Origin: an uncultured Actinomycetes bacterium
GTDB lineage: Bacteria > Actinomycetota > Actinomycetes > Nanopelagicales > Nanopelagicaceae
Assembly: GCA_903922325.1 (NCBI GenBank)
Contig: CAIXTG010000173.1
Location: 1 to 16,575 of the forward strand
Length of the DNA stretch: 16,575 nucleotides
Direction of reading: 5' to 3'
Shown: positions 1-6,666 of the stretch, piece after piece
Layout of the letters: every line of letters starts with the position of its first letter
How positions within the stretch are numbered: the stretch's first letter is position 1
Notes under the pieces: generated by a model
What the model saw: only the letters and a program-made list of their open reading frames with translations
What the model was told of the DNA's origin: nothing
Database searches by the model: none
Translations under genes and position numbers: made by a program

Positions 1-807
1 AGCGAAGGCATTACTTGTTCAGTTGGTATTGCACCATCTAAGTTCATTGCCAAGTTAGCATCGGGTCATTGCAAACCAAATGGAATTCTAGAAATTCCAG
101 CCGATCGCATTTTAAATTTCTTGCATCCTTTGCCAGTAAATGCAATTTGGGGCGTGGGCCCAAAAACTGCCGAGACTCTGGAACGGCTAGGTTTGCGTAC
201 AGTTGCCGATATTGCTAATTTGCCGCGCGCAACTTTAATTCGCGCACTGGGCCAAGCAAGTGGTGCTTCGCTATATGAATTAGCTTGGGGTCGCGATTAT
301 CGTGATGTGACTCCAAATGAACCAGATAAAAGTATTTCGGCAGCTGAAACTTTTGCGCAAGATATTGATGACCCCGAAGAAATTCTGCAAGAGTTCTTAC
401 GTCTTACCGAAAAAGCAGCAGCCCGATTACGTGAAAATGATTACTACGCCAAAACAATTTCGATCAAAGTTCGTTTCGCTGATTTCTCAACCATTTCGCG
501 TTCAAAAACTTTGCCACTACCGATAGATAGCACGCACGACATTTACGAAATCGCTAAATCCCTTTTCTTATCGCTTAACCTCGATCGCGCTCGCCTGCGT
601 CTAGTTGGCATCTCACTCGATAATTTAAGCGAGGCAGCCCCAGAGCAATTGCTTTTAGGCGCCCGCGAGAAAGGCTGGCGCGAGGCAGATACCGCCATTG
701 ATCGGGCAAAATTACGCTTTGGCGGGGGCAGCGTTCGTCCTGGGCGACTTATTGAGAAATCCTCAGCAGACCCAAAGGAGTCAGAGGGCGAAAAAAGTAG
801 CGAGTAA
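1..807 (+). CDS. dinB: DNA polymerase IV, Y-family translesion polymerase (5'-truncated)
   Basis: The frame is open from base 1, so the gene begins upstream; 268 residues are visible, ending at TAA 805-807. The product copies damaged DNA with low fidelity. The window opens in the palm domain just before the segment SVGIAPSKFIAKLAS, with KPNG a few residues later, both typical of DinB. A helix-hairpin-helix thumb follows around visible residues 47-75 (AIWGVGPKTAETLERLGL), then the little-finger domain. The metal-binding acidic residues of the N-terminal palm lie outside the window. Near the end, QLLLG fits the QLxL-type beta-clamp binding peptide. The tail WREADTAIDRAKLRFG...VRPGRL is the usual actinobacterial DinB ending, so the C-terminus looks intact. 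It lies 25 bases before the DUF3040 gene. Family assignment is firm; DinB rather than another Y-family member is inferred from the clamp motif and tail. Confidence 0.93.
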   Translation, partial: SEGITCSVGIAPSKFIAKLASGHCKPNGILEIPADRILNFLHPLPVNAIWGVGPKTAETLERLGLRTVADIANLPRATLIRALGQASGASLYELAWGRDYRDVTPNEPDKSISAAETFAQDIDDPEEILQEFLRLTEKAAARLRENDYYAKTISIKVRFADFSTISRSKTLPLPIDSTHDIYEIAKSLFLSLNLDRARLRLVGISLDNLSEAAPEQLLLGAREKGWREADTAIDRAKLRFGGGSVRPGRLIEKSSADPKESEGEKSSE

Positions 808-820
808 CGCGCACATGTTC

Positions 821-826
821 TATTGT
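821..826 (+). promoter_or_regulatory. Candidate -10 box for a leaderless DUF3040 transcript
   Basis: TATTGT fits TANNNT and ends 6 bases before the ATG at 833. Leaderless mRNAs are common in Actinobacteria and place a -10 box at about this distance from the start codon. No Shine-Dalgarno is visible before 833, which fits. No convincing -35 box is seen. The short motif could occur by chance. Confidence 0.35.
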
Positions 827-832
827 GGCCTT

Positions 833-1204
833 ATGCCACTTTCGGAGCGCGAAGAGAAGCTACTGGCCCAGATGGAAAAGGCCATGTTGGCCGATGATCC
901 ACGCCTAGTTTCAGCGCTAACTGGTGCGCCCACAAAAGCTAGCCGCCGCAATTTAGGTTTAGCAGTGGTCCTATTTTTCGCAGGTTTTGGCGCAGTTTTC
1001 GGTGGCGTATTTAGCAAGATCTATCCAATTAGCTGGGTCGGATTTCTAGTTTGTTTGACTGGTTTATCGATTTTAGCTGCCGGCCTTAAGGGCAAAGTAG
1101 ATGCAATTGCCAAGGGCCAACGCCCCGCAAAGCCAGCTAAAAAGGGCTTTAAAGAGCGTATGGATAATCGTTGGGATGATCGCGGTCGCGATCCACTTGA
1201 GTAG
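833..1204 (+). CDS. DUF3040 family small membrane protein
   Basis: The 123-residue product has a DUF3040 N-terminus: MPLSEREEKLLAQMEKAMLA followed by DDPRLVSAL. It has two predicted membrane helices (about residues 41-60 and 64-84), a Lys/Ala-rich linker, and a charged tail FKERMDNRWDDRGRD. The start at 833 is chosen because family members begin MPLSE. The open frame extends upstream to 698 and has another ATG at 815, but that extension overlaps dinB and has no family resemblance. DUF3040 genes commonly sit just upstream of mraZ in Actinobacteria, but no biochemical function is known to me. The position suggests, without proving, a link to the cell envelope or division. A strong terminator follows, so it is probably transcribed separately from mraZ. 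Both termini should be cytoplasmic if the two helices form a hairpin. Confidence 0.88.
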   Translation: MPLSEREEKLLAQMEKAMLADDPRLVSALTGAPTKASRRNLGLAVVLFFAGFGAVFGGVFSKIYPISWVGFLVCLTGLSILAAGLKGKVDAIAKGQRPAKPAKKGFKERMDNRWDDRGRDPLE

Positions 1205-1227
1205 TTTTTAATTTTGAATAGCTAGTC

Positions 1228-1254
1228 AGGCCCCCATTCGGGGGTCTTTTTTTT
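1228..1254 (+). terminator. Intrinsic terminator after the DUF3040 gene
   Basis: A 7-bp GC-rich stem (1229-1235 GGCCCCC pairing with 1240-1246 GGGGGTC, one G-U pair) closes on the tetraloop ATTC. An A-T pair can extend the base, and eight T residues run from 1247 to 1254. It lies 24 bases after the stop codon and separates the dinB/DUF3040 unit from the dcw cluster. Confidence 0.93.
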
Positions 1255-1289
1255 GTGTAAAAAACAAGTGGAGGGATCTGCCTTTTAAA

Positions 1290-1354
1290 AGGGGGGATTA
1301 GGGAAATAAGTGGCGAAAGGTGGTTGCAAATGGAGGAAAAGGGAGTAAAGTGGG
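1290..1354 (+). promoter_or_regulatory. MraZ operator: G-rich direct repeats at exact 10-bp spacing
   Basis: Seven 5-base units begin at 1290, 1300, 1310, 1320, 1330, 1340 and 1350: AGGGG, AGGGA, GTGGC, GTGGT, ATGGA, AGGGA and GTGGG. All fit (A/G)(T/G)GGN with 5-base spacers. The E. coli MraZ operator consists of TGGG-type pentamers separated by 5 bases upstream of mraZ, bound by an oligomeric ring of MraZ. Same motif, spacing and position support autoregulation here. The units from 1310 to 1350 are the most convincing; the two upstream ones lack the T. A further GTGGA at 1268-1272 is out of phase. Confidence 0.85.
1324..1351 (+). promoter_or_regulatory. Candidate mraZ promoter inside the MraZ operator
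   Basis: TTGCAA (1324-1329) and TAAAGT (1346-1351) are separated by 16 bases, each matching the sigma70-type consensus at four of six positions. Transcription would begin near 1358, about 34 bases before the mraZ ATG. Overlap with the repeat ladder would let bound MraZ occlude RNA polymerase. Both hexamers are weak matches. Confidence 0.4.
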
Positions 1355-1391
1355 GAACTAGAGCATTCAAACCTTGGGGAAGGGGGAGCTC

Positions 1392-1823
1392 ATGTTTCTC
1401 GGCACTCACGAGCCTCGCCTTGATGAAAAAGGTCGCTTAATCCTTCCTGCCAAGTTCCGTGAAGATCTTTCTGCCGGCCTAGTAATTACTAAAGGCCAAG
1501 AGCGTTGTCTTTATGTATTTCCCTCAGCTGAATTTGCAACTCTTACTGAACAACTTCGTCAAGCACCAGTAACTGTTAAAGGTGCACGTGACTACATGCG
1601 CGTGATGTTCGCTGGCGCCCACGATGAAATTCCTGATCGTCAAGGTCGCATCACTATTCCGCAAGCACTACGTACTTATGCCGGCCTTGATCGCGATTGC
1701 GTTGTTATCGGTGCAAATACTCGCGTTGAAATCTGGGATTCAACTTCTTGGAACCAATACCTAAGCGATCGCGAAAAGGGATTCGCTGAAGTTTCCGAGG
1801 AGGTGTTCCCAGGTCTCTTTTGA
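1392..1823 (+). CDS. mraZ: Transcriptional regulator MraZ
   Basis: This 143-residue protein, the usual family length, heads the dcw cluster and in E. coli represses the cluster by binding repeats in its own promoter. Two SpoVT-AbrB-type half-domains are visible, each with the signature DxxGRxxxP: DEKGRLILP at residues 11-19 and DRQGRITIP at 82-90. The start at 1392 is chosen because the family begins MFLGTH and because a purine-rich Shine-Dalgarno (AGGGGGAG, 1381-1388) lies just upstream. The open frame extends back to a TTG at 1374, but that would place the Shine-Dalgarno inside the coding region. The operator ladder at 1290-1354 is the expected target. MraZ is not essential in the bacteria studied. 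Confidence 0.96.
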   Translation: MFLGTHEPRLDEKGRLILPAKFREDLSAGLVITKGQERCLYVFPSAEFATLTEQLRQAPVTVKGARDYMRVMFAGAHDEIPDRQGRITIPQALRTYAGLDRDCVVIGANTRVEIWDSTSWNQYLSDREKGFAEVSEEVFPGLF

Positions 1824-1842
1824 TCTAACCACTATCTCTTTT

Positions 1843-1917
1843 GGCCACCGCCGACCCTACGAAAACGGCGCCCCTTCCCCGGTGCCGTTTATGAAACTCC
1901 GTCGGCCGGCGGTGACC
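1843..1917 (+). ncRNA. mraW RNA motif-like structured leader of rsmH
   Basis: A nested hairpin fills the mraZ-rsmH gap. The inner stem is 10 bp: 1863-1872 AAACGGCGCC pairs with 1881-1890 GGTGCCGTTT (one G-U) and closes on the pyrimidine loop CCTTCCCC. The outer stem pairs 1843-1852 with 1908-1917 (nine of ten pairs) and continues with GAC 1853-1855 pairing GTC 1901-1903 after a 4-base bulge. The published actinobacterial mraW RNA motif is a hairpin with a highly conserved terminal loop found upstream of mraW operons, and I recall a C/U-rich loop like this one. No T tract follows, so it is not a simple terminator. Downstream, 1918-2000 is A-rich, with AAGCAGTA occurring at 1957-1964 and 1973-1980. 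The function of the motif is not established. Confidence 0.72.
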
Positions 1918-2000
1918 AGAGCAGATAGCGATAACGAAAAACAGAACATGGAACACAAGCAGTAAAGAAGTAAAGCAGTACTAAACGAAAGGGGGAGAAA

Positions 2001-2945
2001 ATGCAAGAACACATTTCAGTAATGCGCGATACCTGCATTGATCTGCTAACCCCCGCAATTAATAAATCAGAAACTCCAGTTGTTATTGATGCAACTCTTG
2101 GACTTGGCGGACACAGCGAAGCGTTACTTGCATCTAATCCCAATTTAGTTTTGATTGGTATCGATCGTGACTTAGATGCGATCCTTAAAGCTAAGAACCG
2201 GTTAGCTAAATTTGAAAATCGCGCCATGGTAAGCCACGCAATCTTCGATGAAATTACCGATGTGGTAAATAGTTTTGGATTTGAAAAAGTTGATGGAATT
2301 CTTTTTGATTTAGGTGTTTCATCAATGCAGCTTGATCAGAGTGATCGTGGTTTCTCATATTCACATGATGCGCCCCTTGATATGCGCATGGATCGATCAA
2401 CCGGAATTACGGCAAGTGAAATCGTAAATACCTACGCACCTGGTGAATTAGTGCGAATCTTGCGCACTTATGGCGAGGAAAAATTCGCAACACGCATCGT
2501 AGAGAATATTGTTAAAGAACGAGCAAAAGCACCACTTAATTCAACTGCGCAACTTGCCACTTTAGTTAAAGAGAGCATTCCAGCAGCGACTCGTCGCACC
2601 GGTGGCAATCCTGCCAAGCGCACATTTCAGGCGCTTCGCATCGAAACCAATGACGAACTTGGCGCAGTTAGTCGCGCTATTCCACAAGCTCTTGAACTAC
2701 TGAAAGTTGGCGGCCGGCTAGTAGTTATGTCATTCCAATCACTTGAAGATCGCATCGTTAAAGAGATTTTCAGTCAAGCTACAACATCAGGTACTCCACG
2801 CGACCTACCGATTGATCTCCCTGAATTCGCTGCGAAGTTTGCGCTAGTTGTTCGCGGTTCGGTTCTACCAAGTGAAGCAGAGATTGCCGCGAACTCGCGT
2901 GCGCAGTCTGTACGTCTACGTGCAATAGAACGGTTGGCCGCATAA
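2001..2945 (+). CDS. rsmH: 16S rRNA (cytosine(1402)-N(4))-methyltransferase RsmH (MraW)
   Basis: The 314-residue enzyme uses S-adenosylmethionine to methylate N4 of C1402 in the 16S rRNA decoding centre and acts in the cytoplasm. Family landmarks are HISVM at residues 4-8, the SAM-binding GLGGHS at 34-39, GIDRD at 53-57, FDLGVSSMQLD at 102-112, and DRGFSY with APLDMRM at 115-130. Later come NPAKRTFQALRIETN at 203-217 and SFQSLEDR at 244-251. Many homologues have His at the third position of the last motif; Gln here may be an actinobacterial variant. A strong Shine-Dalgarno (GGGGGAG, 1991-1997) lies 3 bases before the ATG. It is the first gene of the long uninterrupted run and follows the structured leader at 1843-1917. 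Its stop and the next start share one base (TAATG). Confidence 0.97.
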   Translation: MQEHISVMRDTCIDLLTPAINKSETPVVIDATLGLGGHSEALLASNPNLVLIGIDRDLDAILKAKNRLAKFENRAMVSHAIFDEITDVVNSFGFEKVDGILFDLGVSSMQLDQSDRGFSYSHDAPLDMRMDRSTGITASEIVNTYAPGELVRILRTYGEEKFATRIVENIVKERAKAPLNSTAQLATLVKESIPAATRRTGGNPAKRTFQALRIETNDELGAVSRAIPQALELLKVGGRLVVMSFQSLEDRIVKEIFSQATTSGTPRDLPIDLPEFAAKFALVVRGSVLPSEAEIAANSRAQSVRLRAIERLAA

Positions 2946-3364
2946 TGGCAATTACAGCGCTAGCTCCAGCAATCAGTCGATCAAAGCAGAAAGTAATTGA
3001 GCGATCCTCTGAAGTCGCTCTTCGCTTAGTTCCGAAGCTCGATATCGATAAGCGAGCTGACCAGAAAGTTTTCATTCTTTTCTTAACTGGCATTGGAGCA
3101 CTTGGCCTAGTTGCGTTGCTATTTATAAATACGTTGCTTGCACAAGATGCTTTCAAACTTTCAAAGTTACAACTTGAGGCACGTTTACTAACTGATCAGC
3201 GAGAAGCATATATTCGCCAGTTAGATCGAATCTCATCGCCAATGGCACTAGCTGCTGCAGCTACCGAAATGGGGATGAAACCTTCTGCTAATCCGGCATT
3301 TCTCAATCTCGACGAACCACTTGTCCCTACAGCTGAAGCAGTTGCTGGAGGATCAATTGGGTAA
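2945..3364 (+). CDS. ftsL: FtsL-like bitopic divisome protein
   Basis: The 139-residue protein has a basic cytoplasmic segment, one membrane helix at about residues 42-64, and an extracellular heptad-like stretch (about 69-96) that could form a coiled coil, then an acidic tail. This topology and the slot between rsmH and ftsI define FtsL, whose sequence is poorly conserved. FtsL partners FtsB/DivIC and FtsQ and helps activate FtsW-FtsI at the septum. The assignment rests mainly on position and topology. Its ATG overlaps the rsmH stop by one base, so translation is probably coupled. The last codons contain the Shine-Dalgarno of ftsI (GGAGG 3347-3351). The segment RISSPMALAAAATEMGMKP is of the kind seen where FtsL/DivIC-type proteins end their coiled coil. 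Confidence 0.8.
   Translation: MAITALAPAISRSKQKVIERSSEVALRLVPKLDIDKRADQKVFILFLTGIGALGLVALLFINTLLAQDAFKLSKLQLEARLLTDQREAYIRQLDRISSPMALAAAATEMGMKPSANPAFLNLDEPLVPTAEAVAGGSIG
3347..3351 (+). promoter_or_regulatory. Shine-Dalgarno deciding the TTG start of ftsI
   Basis: GGAGG lies 5 bases before TTG 3357-3359, inside the last codons of ftsL. This spacing is close to ideal and selects TTG 3357 over the upstream in-frame TTG at 3321, which has no comparable site. Confidence 0.8.
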
Positions 3365-5171
3365 TTTCGCTCTAGTTCGCAAGCGCATCCAAGTTTTAAT
3401 TGCGCTGACTTTAATCTTTATGGCGATTTTCGTCGCGAAGGTTATTTGGGTGCAGGTAATAACTGCTAACTCAATTAGAACTTGGGCAGTTAACGAGATG
3501 GAGAACGTAGCGACTTTGCAGGCGCCTCGCGGCACCATTACCGATGTAAATGGAGTTGCGCTAGCAAAGAGCGTAAATGCCATCAATATCGTGGTTGATC
3601 AAAGTGCGATTTCAAACCCAGCATTTACCGCAAAATTTGCCGCTCCAATTTTGGGAATGCCAGTTTCAGAACTTAAGACGCTATTTACCGGTGAGTTAAA
3701 ATGGAAATTGATCTATCGCAATGCCAAACCTGCGGTTTGGACTGCTTTAAAGAATGCGATATCTGAACACAACAGCGCGTTAGATCCAAAAGAGTTTGAT
3801 CAACGCATTACCGCTTTCTATCCAGAGCGTGCCTATATTCGCGAATACCCATCTGGTTCTTTAGTGGCTTCACTTATCGGTTTCGTTAATCAAGAAGGTA
3901 ATGGCGCAACTGGCTTGGAATCAAGCATGAATTCGATTATCACTGGCACTAATGGCAAGTACTCATATGCCAATGGTTACGGCGCTGAAATTCCTGGTTC
4001 GCAATCCGAGATTATTGCGGCCAAAGCTGGTACCTCTATTCGCTTAACTATCGATCGTGATATTCAGTGGGTTGCATCGAAAGCTATTGCTGATGCGGTG
4101 AAGTCTTCACGCGCAAGTAGCGGAACTGTCATTGTGATGGACCCTAAGACTGGTGCAATTTTGGCACATGCAACAGCGCCAACATTTAATCTAAATAATC
4201 GTGACAGTATTTCACTAGCTGCAATGCGTAATCCATCGGTTCAAGACGTTTATGAGCCAGGTTCGACTGGAAAAATTATGACGATTGCCGCAGCAATTGA
4301 AGAGAACAAAGTAACGCCAACAACAGTTTTTACGATTCCCTACAAAATTAAAAGAGCCGGAACGTTTTTTCACGATCACGAACCACACGCTAAACAACGT
4401 TTAACAACTTCTGGCATCTTGGCAGTTTCTAGCAACACTGGCACAATCATGATTGGCGAAAAACTTACTAATAATCAATTACATGATTATCTAACGAAGT
4501 TTGGAATTGGCAACAGCACTGGTTCTGGTCTACCAGGTGAATCACGAGGAATTCTGCGCCCAGTTTCAGATTGGTCAGGCACCACAGCTCCTACAGTTGC
4601 ATTCGGTCAGGGATACTCGCTCACTGCAATGCAAGCAACAAGCGTCTTTGCCACTATTGCAAATAATGGGGTTCGTGTATCACCAACTGTTATTGCAGGA
4701 ACTAATGAAGCCAATGGAAATTTCACACCTGCCAAGTCACGTACTAGTGAACGAGTGATTAGTGCAGAAACCGCCCAAAAAGTCCGTCTCATGATGGAGA
4801 GTGTGGTTTCTGGAAACGGCACTGCTCCTTCTGCTGCTATTCCTGGATACCGAGTTGCTGGCAAAACTGGAACCGCAAGTCGTTATAACGATATCTGTGG
4901 TTGCTATAGCGGTTACACAGCTTCATTTATTGGTTTCGCGCCAGCGGATGCGCCTAGATATGTAATTTCAGTGACAATTCAAGATCCAAAAGGAATGCAC
5001 TGGGGTGGATATCTTGGTGGCCCTGTATTTAAGAAAGTTATGTCATTTGTTCTTGAATCAAAGCACATCGCACCAACTGGTACCAAGATTGTCCCAATCG
5101 CACTCAACGAAAAGGATTTAAACAAAGCTAAGGCAAATAAGCCAACAAACTCTGCGAGCGGCGCTCTCTAA
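3357..5171 (+). CDS. ftsI: Septal penicillin-binding protein, peptidoglycan transpeptidase FtsI (PbpB)
   Basis: This class B penicillin-binding protein cross-links septal peptidoglycan as the partner of FtsW. With the TTG start at 3357 it has 604 residues: a short basic cytoplasmic end, a membrane anchor at about 11-34, a PBP dimer domain (about 50-210, beginning near APRGTITDVNG) and a C-terminal transpeptidase domain. The active-site motifs are intact: SxxK is STGK with Ser303 and Lys306, SxN is SSN at 358-360, and KTG is at 503-505. A Cys-Gly-Cys lies shortly after KTG. The frame extends upstream to a TTG at 3321, but the good Shine-Dalgarno favours 3357, giving an 8-base overlap with ftsL. 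The C-terminus is Lys/Ala-rich; I do not see PASTA repeats. One base separates it from murE. Confidence 0.95.
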   Translation: MGNFALVRKRIQVLIALTLIFMAIFVAKVIWVQVITANSIRTWAVNEMENVATLQAPRGTITDVNGVALAKSVNAINIVVDQSAISNPAFTAKFAAPILGMPVSELKTLFTGELKWKLIYRNAKPAVWTALKNAISEHNSALDPKEFDQRITAFYPERAYIREYPSGSLVASLIGFVNQEGNGATGLESSMNSIITGTNGKYSYANGYGAEIPGSQSEIIAAKAGTSIRLTIDRDIQWVASKAIADAVKSSRASSGTVIVMDPKTGAILAHATAPTFNLNNRDSISLAAMRNPSVQDVYEPGSTGKIMTIAAAIEENKVTPTTVFTIPYKIKRAGTFFHDHEPHAKQRLTTSGILAVSSNTGTIMIGEKLTNNQLHDYLTKFGIGNSTGSGLPGESRGILRPVSDWSGTTAPTVAFGQGYSLTAMQATSVFATIANNGVRVSPTVIAGTNEANGNFTPAKSRTSERVISAETAQKVRLMMESVVSGNGTAPSAAIPGYRVAGKTGTASRYNDICGCYSGYTASFIGFAPADAPRYVISVTIQDPKGMHWGGYLGGPVFKKVMSFVLESKHIAPTGTKIVPIALNEKDLNKAKANKPTNSASGAL

Positions 5172-5172
5172 A

Positions 5173-6666
5173 ATGTTACGACCACACGATCCCATTGCCG
5201 GAAGAACTCTTCGTGAGGTCAGTGAACTTGTTTCAGCCAACTCAACTTTTTCAGATTTAGAAAACATCATTGTTACCGGGGCATCCATTGATTCACATCA
5301 AATTGAGGCCGGAGATATATTTGTTGCAGTAGCTGGCGCAGTAACTCATGGTGCAACATATGCTGGCAGCGCAAAACTAAACGGTGCCGTCGCGGTGTTA
5401 ACTGACGAAGTAGGCGCTGGCTTAGTCACAGATATGCCGGTCTTAGTTGTTTCAAATCCACGAGCAAGTGCCGGTGTTGTATCAGCCTGGTTACACAATG
5501 AACCAATGCGTGACATGTTTAGCGTTGCAGTCACTGGTACTAATGGCAAAACCACTGTTACGACCTTACTTCATCAAATCGCAATGGCAGCTAGCCGGCA
5601 AAGTGGATTAGTGGGAACTGTTGAGACTCGAATAGGTGATGAAGTCGTTGCGGCCCTACGCACCACGCCAGAGGCGCCAGAGCTGCAATCTTTGGCCGCA
5701 GTTATGCGCGAACGTCACATGCGAAATATGTTTATGGAAGTTTCTAGTCACGCAGTTTCGCTAAACCGAATAGGTGGCGCACATTTTGATATTGCAGCGT
5801 TTACTAATTTATCTCAAGATCACTTGGACTTTCATGGGGATATGGACTCCTATTTTGCGGCGAAAGCAGCCTTATTCAGCTATAAGTATGCCGATTGTGC
5901 CTATATAAATATTGATTCAGCTTGGTCAAAAAAGTTGCTGGAAACTCAAGAGTTGCCAGTGGTTCAAATCTCGCGCCATGTTAGATCAGCTGATTGGTAT
6001 TTTGAACGAATTGAAACTGGTGTGCGTAGCACCGCAATTGCAATTAGGGGAACCGGTGGAATATTGATTGAAACAACTACCAAATTGGTAGGTGATTTCA
6101 ATTTAGACAATTTGCTTATGGCAGTAGCCATCAGCGTCGCCAGCGGAATTGACCCAATAGATATTGCCGCAATTATCCCAAATCTAACCGGTGCCGAAGG
6201 GCGGCTCGAAAAAGTTGATCTGGGTCAGTCATTTAGCGCTCTAGTTGATTATGCGCATTCGCCAGATTCAGTAACGCGAGTATTAGCTGCGCTACGCGAA
6301 AGCACTGCTGGAAAAATTATTGCCGTTTTAGGTTGTGGCGGTGATCGCGATAAGAGCAAGCGACCATTGATGGGGGCAGCGCTAATTGCGGGCTCAGATG
6401 TTGCAATATTTACCAGCGATAATCCTCGCAGTGAAGATCCTGCCCAAATAGTAAAAGAGATGGTTTCGGGTTTAACGCTGCCAGCGACTTCTTCAATTGA
6501 ACTTGATCGCAAACAAGCAATAGATATCGCAGTAGCCGCTGCAAAGCCTGGTGATGTTGTTGTGATACTTGGAAAAGGGCATGAGCCTGGCCAAGAAGTT
6601 GCCGGCGTTAAACTTAACTTTGATGATCGTTTAGTACTAGCTGCTGCGATAGAGGCAGCCTCATGA
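5173..6666 (+). CDS. murE: UDP-MurNAc-L-alanyl-D-glutamate--meso-2,6-diaminopimelate ligase MurE
   Basis: This 497-residue cytoplasmic ATP-dependent ligase adds the third residue of the peptidoglycan stem peptide. The N-terminal UDP-binding domain includes ASIDSHQIEAGDIFVAV. The Mur-ligase P-loop TGTNGKTT is at residues 121-128, and the central domain has TTPEAPELQ, EVSSHAVSLNR, and FTNLSQDHLDFHG with the downstream lysine region YFAAKAALF. The C-terminal domain has DYAHSPDS, GCGGDRDKSKRP, and DNPR at 416-419. DNPR is the recognised meso-diaminopimelate signature, so the wall is inferred to be of the DAP type. The ATG at 5173 lies one base after the ftsI stop and has no clear Shine-Dalgarno; translational coupling is likely. 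The end overlaps murF by 4 bases (ATGA). Confidence 0.97.
   Translation: MLRPHDPIAGRTLREVSELVSANSTFSDLENIIVTGASIDSHQIEAGDIFVAVAGAVTHGATYAGSAKLNGAVAVLTDEVGAGLVTDMPVLVVSNPRASAGVVSAWLHNEPMRDMFSVAVTGTNGKTTVTTLLHQIAMAASRQSGLVGTVETRIGDEVVAALRTTPEAPELQSLAAVMRERHMRNMFMEVSSHAVSLNRIGGAHFDIAAFTNLSQDHLDFHGDMDSYFAAKAALFSYKYADCAYINIDSAWSKKLLETQELPVVQISRHVRSADWYFERIETGVRSTAIAIRGTGGILIETTTKLVGDFNLDNLLMAVAISVASGIDPIDIAAIIPNLTGAEGRLEKVDLGQSFSALVDYAHSPDSVTRVLAALRESTAGKIIAVLGCGGDRDKSKRPLMGAALIAGSDVAIFTSDNPRSEDPAQIVKEMVSGLTLPATSSIELDRKQAIDIAVAAAKPGDVVVILGKGHEPGQEVAGVKLNFDDRLVLAAAIEAAS

Noticed and set aside
698..832. N-terminal extension of the DUF3040 frame overlapping dinB
   Set aside because: Family members begin at MPLSE; the extension resembles no family sequence and overlaps the conserved dinB tail.
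1149..1409. Minus-strand open frame across the DUF3040 end, terminator and MraZ operator
   Set aside because: It runs through a terminator and repeat ladder and shows no family resemblance.
1863..1890. Inner hairpin considered as an mraZ terminator
   Set aside because: Only three T residues follow, and they belong to the stem; position and loop fit the mraW RNA motif better.
1957..1980. Direct repeat AAGCAGTA twice, 16 bases apart, before rsmH
   Set aside because: Short, A-rich and only two copies; chance in low-complexity leader sequence is likely.
4501..4758. Plus-strand frame of 85 codons inside ftsI
   Set aside because: Gln/Leu-rich out-of-frame reading of the transpeptidase domain, with no ribosome site.
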